Shown here: in pieces, positions 16,601-19,182 of the stretch
Layout: each line of letters opens with the position of its first letter
Numbering within the stretch: position 1 is the stretch's first letter
Source: Pseudomonadota bacterium
GTDB taxonomy: Bacteria > Pseudomonadota > Alphaproteobacteria > Sphingomonadales > Sphingomonadaceae
Length of the DNA stretch: 19,182 bases
NCBI GenBank assembly: GCA_023445495.1
Contig: JAEXLC010000255.1
Span: forward strand, 1-19,182
Direction of reading: 5' to 3'
Notes under the pieces: model-generated
Databases searched by the model: none
What the model was told of the DNA's origin: nothing
What the model saw: only the letters and a program-made list of their open reading frames with translations
Made by a program: the position numbers and the translations under genes

Positions 16601-16695
16601 TGCTGGTGCCGGAAACCGGCCTTGCCGCGAACAGCACCTATTCGGACATGCTCGGGCGCCAGTTCCGCGCGGGCATCCGCATCAGCCTGCAGTAA
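13690..16695 (+). CDS. TonB-dependent outer-membrane receptor 2
   Basis: 1001 residues. The frame is open to 13531, but the ATG at 13690 starts the signal peptide (MIEVKAFKKLLAG...AMPAWAQ, cleavage near residue 28) at the same offset as in receptor 1. A TonB-box-like EILVTGSRIR lies at 50-59, followed by the plug with VLLDGRRS and VEVVTGGASSAYGSDAVSGVVNFVLNKK, and a long barrel ending FRAGIRISLQ. Eight cysteines form four close pairs (C402/C411, C518/C533, C784/C792, C914/C918), likely loop disulfides. Plug motifs show it is a relative of receptor 1, but the barrel loops differ strongly, suggesting a different ligand. It probably heads an operon with the S12 hydrolase and the PLP enzyme, since no terminator with a T-run follows. 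Confidence 0.92.
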   Translation: MIEVKAFKKLLAGSSAIAAIATAMPAWAQTAAPEPQATTAQTAPAEEGEILVTGSRIRRDGFQAPTPLTVLTQQDIQNTSPTNNIADFVNQLPQLAGSTKPANSRLNLSNGSAGINALNMRNLGEGRVLVLLDGRRSVGSTIYGWVDINTIPQALVDRVEVVTGGASSAYGSDAVSGVVNFVLNKKLEGLKIEADTGITTYGDGGNYSASIAGGKSFAGGRGHILLSANIDHQDGIFEVGKEREWNHTGYVRVENPAWVAGSSTFNRYFTTMRNVGASNSTPGGLITGSAGTSANALRGLYFGYGGAVSTFDYGTFTFPAFTRAAGSSAPSVTQNGSWQVNDSGTRIGLMPKDDRWGVFGRLSYEVADGIELFAEGSYNRQKVFFNAGPNLSTGITYNTTGCTTVPVPVTCNAFALQALGASRLAGVTSVTVATTAADLPFRAIDNERKVQRYVVGANGDFDAFGKAAHWEVYAQYGRSDVREQLRNIMHNTRMANATAAAFAPAGNARGYATGSIQCLINVDTSTTNDDPNCVPLNRLGVGVADPAAINYVLGNPYRDQVLEQYVAGTNWSVTPFATWAGDVSVSVGGEVRKEKIRGTVPKEYQPVITTTGTTNAWSVGNYLPFTGEYSVKEAYLETVVPLGLGLEFNGAVRATDYSNAGYVTTWKLGATWAPIPDIRFRVTRSRDIRAPNLNELYQAGTANSDSVRNPKYTADGLNGPQTFGYSGLVTGNPNLRPEIANSWNIGAVVSPRFLPGFTASADYFRIDLEGAIDSISAQEIMNRCAEGLADYCAAISDDPVRSTPTAPYKLIRSQPFNFVRKLVRGIDFDMAYRIPVGSDAFTLKGVATRYIENLSDTGIAGQVAVNTVGANGGQASTPTWIFRGSATYETQTFSATVTGRGVSAGKYSATGIECTTSCPVTTTTSTYQTYDNNHVSGLFYVDLNLSQTVNFGGNKAQFFVNVTNLFNRWPLLVPETGLAANSTYSDMLGRQFRAGIRISLQ

Positions 16696-16699
16696 CGTC

Positions 16700-16735
16700 C
16701 ATGCCGGCTCCCTCTCTCGCGAAGGAGCCGGCATG
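16700..16735 (+). promoter_or_regulatory. Hairpin burying the Shine-Dalgarno and start codon of the S12 gene
   Basis: CATGCCGGCTCC (16700-16711) is a perfect 12-base complement of GGAGCCGGCATG (16724-16735), with a 12-base loop. The 3' arm contains most of the AAGGAG ribosome site (16722-16727) and all of the ATG (16733-16735). The hairpin begins four bases after the receptor 2 TAA, so a ribosome finishing the receptor would cover and open the 5' arm. With no following T-run it is not a standard terminator. Coupled translation, or reduced expression of the downstream genes, is the likely effect (inference). Confidence 0.7.
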
Positions 16736-17899
16736 ATCGCCGCCGCGCTCCTGCTGGCGGCATCGGACCCGGTCGCCGCGGTCCGCATCACGTTCGACAC
16801 GCATGGGGAAACTTCGGTCAGCCTGAAAGGGCTGGCCGATCTTTCTTCCGGTCGCCCGGTCACCGCCGACGATCCGGTGCGGATCGCCTCGATTTCCAAG
16901 CTGGTCGTCGCGATCGGGGTGATGCGTCTGGTCGAGCAGGGACGGCTCGATCTCGATGCCGATGTCTCCCGCTATCTCGGCTGGAAGCTGCGCAACCCGG
17001 CCTTCCCGGATACGAAGATAACCCTGCGCCTGCTGCTCTCGCACCGGTCGAGCCTGACCGACCGGGTCGACTATGTCCTGCCGCTCGATGCCGACATGCG
17101 CGCGGTGCTGCAGGACCCCAGGGCCTGGGACGACAAGCACGCCCCCGGCAGCTGGTGGGCCTATACCAACTTCAACTTCCCGGTCGTCGCCGCGGTGATG
17201 GAGCGCGTCACCGGCGAGCGTTTCGACCGGCTGATGGATCGGCTTGTCCTCAAGCCGATGAAGCTCGATGCCTGCTATAACTGGGCGAGCTGCAAGCCGG
17301 AGACCGCGGCCCGCGCCGTGGTCCAGTATCGCAAGCGCCAGCCGACCAAGGACGACAATCAGGGCGCCGCGCCCGCCTGTCCGGTCACGCCGGCCAGGGA
17401 TGGCAGCTGCGACCTGTCGCTGTGGACGCCCGGCGCGAACGGCGCGGTCTTCGCGCCGCAGGGTGGGCTGCGCATCTCGGCGCGCGGGCTCGCCCGGATC
17501 GGGCGCATGTTCCTGAACAACGGCACGCTCGACGGCACCCGCATCCTGCGCGCCGGCTCGGTCCGTATCATGGAGACGCCGCTCTGGACCTTTGACGGGC
17601 ACAATGGCGATGTCGGCGGCGATATCTCGGTCGCGGTGCCCACCGGCGGCGCGACCTGTTCCTATGGCCTGGCGGTGATGTTCACGACGACCGGGGCGCG
17701 CGGCTGCCGCGACGACCCGGTCGGCGACGGCCGCAAACGCTTCGGTCACTCGGGCGATGCCTATGGCCTCAAGTCCGGCCTGTGGGTCGATCGCGCGGCG
17801 GGCAGGGGCGTGGTTTATTTCGCCACCGATGTTCCGGATGTGCCGGGGAAACGATCGGCCTATACGCCGACGGAGGAATCGCTCGCCCGCCCGGAGTAG
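16733..17899 (+). CDS. Serine hydrolase, beta-lactamase / S12 family, probably exported
   Basis: 388 residues. The frame is open upstream inside the receptor gene, but the ATG at 16733 follows AAGGAG by five bases. The N-terminus MIAAALLLAASDPVAA is short and hydrophobic without basic residues, so export is probable but not certain. Motifs: S53-I-S-K56 in RIASISKLV, Y144-T-N146 in WWAYTNFNFPVVAAVMERVTG and H339-S-G341 in FGHSGDAYG. It is therefore a standard class C/PBP-fold hydrolase; activity could be D,D-carboxypeptidase, D-aminopeptidase or esterase. It sits between receptor 2 and a PLP enzyme, two bases from the latter, suggesting it processes whatever the receptor brings in. Its translation is probably limited by the hairpin over its start. 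Confidence 0.87.
   Translation: MIAAALLLAASDPVAAVRITFDTHGETSVSLKGLADLSSGRPVTADDPVRIASISKLVVAIGVMRLVEQGRLDLDADVSRYLGWKLRNPAFPDTKITLRLLLSHRSSLTDRVDYVLPLDADMRAVLQDPRAWDDKHAPGSWWAYTNFNFPVVAAVMERVTGERFDRLMDRLVLKPMKLDACYNWASCKPETAARAVVQYRKRQPTKDDNQGAAPACPVTPARDGSCDLSLWTPGANGAVFAPQGGLRISARGLARIGRMFLNNGTLDGTRILRAGSVRIMETPLWTFDGHNGDVGGDISVAVPTGGATCSYGLAVMFTTTGARGCRDDPVGDGRKRFGHSGDAYGLKSGLWVDRAAGRGVVYFATDVPDVPGKRSAYTPTEESLARPE
17893..17896 (+). promoter_or_regulatory. Ribosome binding site of the PLP enzyme, adjoining the upstream stop
   Basis: GGAG lies five bases before the ATG at 17902 and immediately before the TAG (17897-17899) of the S12 gene. The site is therefore inside the upstream coding end, consistent with re-initiation by ribosomes leaving that gene. 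Confidence 0.65.
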
Positions 17900-17901
17900 C
17901 A

Positions 17902-19143
<1,242 letters not shown>

Positions 19144-19151
19144 CCAAAAAT

Positions 19152-19176
19152 CCTCCCCGAGCTTGTCTCGGGGAGG
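19152..19176. terminator. Strong palindrome after the PLP enzyme; terminator-like on the minus strand
   Basis: CCTCCCCGAG (19152-19161) and CTCGGGGAGG (19167-19176) pair perfectly over 10 bases around CTTGT. Five A's precede it on the plus strand, so read leftward the hairpin is followed by ATTTTT, the pattern of an intrinsic terminator for a gene converging from beyond the window. It may also end the plus-strand operon, though without a T-run, and resembles the other intergenic palindromes here. Confidence 0.55.
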
Positions 19177-19182
19177 GGGACC

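Noticed and set aside
13717..16899. A 1060-codon open frame antisense to receptor 2 and the S12 start
   Set aside because: Same artefact of strong third-position G/C bias; no start signal, no domain, and it cuts across two well-supported genes.
17900..17901. Threonine attenuator or riboswitch before the threonine-synthase-like gene
   Set aside because: Only two bases separate it from the upstream gene, so there is no room for a leader control element.

Overview
The window is GC-rich and tightly packed. It looks like chromosomal DNA of an alphaproteobacterium, most likely a sphingomonad (Sphingomonas or relative). That placement is an inference from four things: strong G/C third-position bias, two roughly 1000-residue TonB-dependent receptors with an (E)I(I/L)VTGSRI box, palindromic repeats in the convergent or terminal gaps, and the mix of exported peptidases. 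I see no tRNA, rRNA, CRISPR array, integrase or transposase. No gap between genes exceeds 300 bases.

Layout, left to right. (1) 74-1315 (+): a divergent DAACS-family symporter. It converges on a minus-strand pair, an S9 serine peptidase (4685-2676) and an exported metal-dependent amidohydrolase (2679-1408), whose genes overlap by ATGA. (2) 4808-6259 (+): a penicillin-binding protein 4 / DacB-type D-Ala-D-Ala carboxypeptidase, divergent from the S9 gene. It converges, across a mosaic of inverted repeats, on a minus-strand three-gene operon: AmpG-type muropeptide permease, then a cytoplasmic S12 serine hydrolase, then an M19 membrane-dipeptidase homologue. Both junctions in that operon are 4-base ATGA overlaps. 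(3) 10396-19143 (+): TonB-dependent receptor 1 with its own terminator, then TonB-dependent receptor 2, an S12 beta-lactamase-fold hydrolase and a threonine-synthase-like PLP enzyme. The last three probably form one transcription unit.

The common theme is uptake and breakdown of peptides, with a clear peptidoglycan flavour: DacB, AmpG, two S12 hydrolases, and an M19 enzyme whose family often prefers L,D-dipeptides. Receptors would import at the outer membrane, exported peptidases would trim in the periplasm, and AmpG and the DAACS protein would carry fragments or acidic amino acids across the inner membrane. That pathway is inference; each family assignment rests on visible motifs.

The most unusual signals lie outside the genes. 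A 110-base leader lies immediately upstream of both receptor genes and aligns without gaps (79/110 identical by hand count). It contains a short frame whose changes in its core are nearly all synonymous. A perfect 12-base-pair hairpin buries the Shine-Dalgarno and start codon of the S12 gene four bases after the receptor 2 stop, a layout suited to translational coupling.
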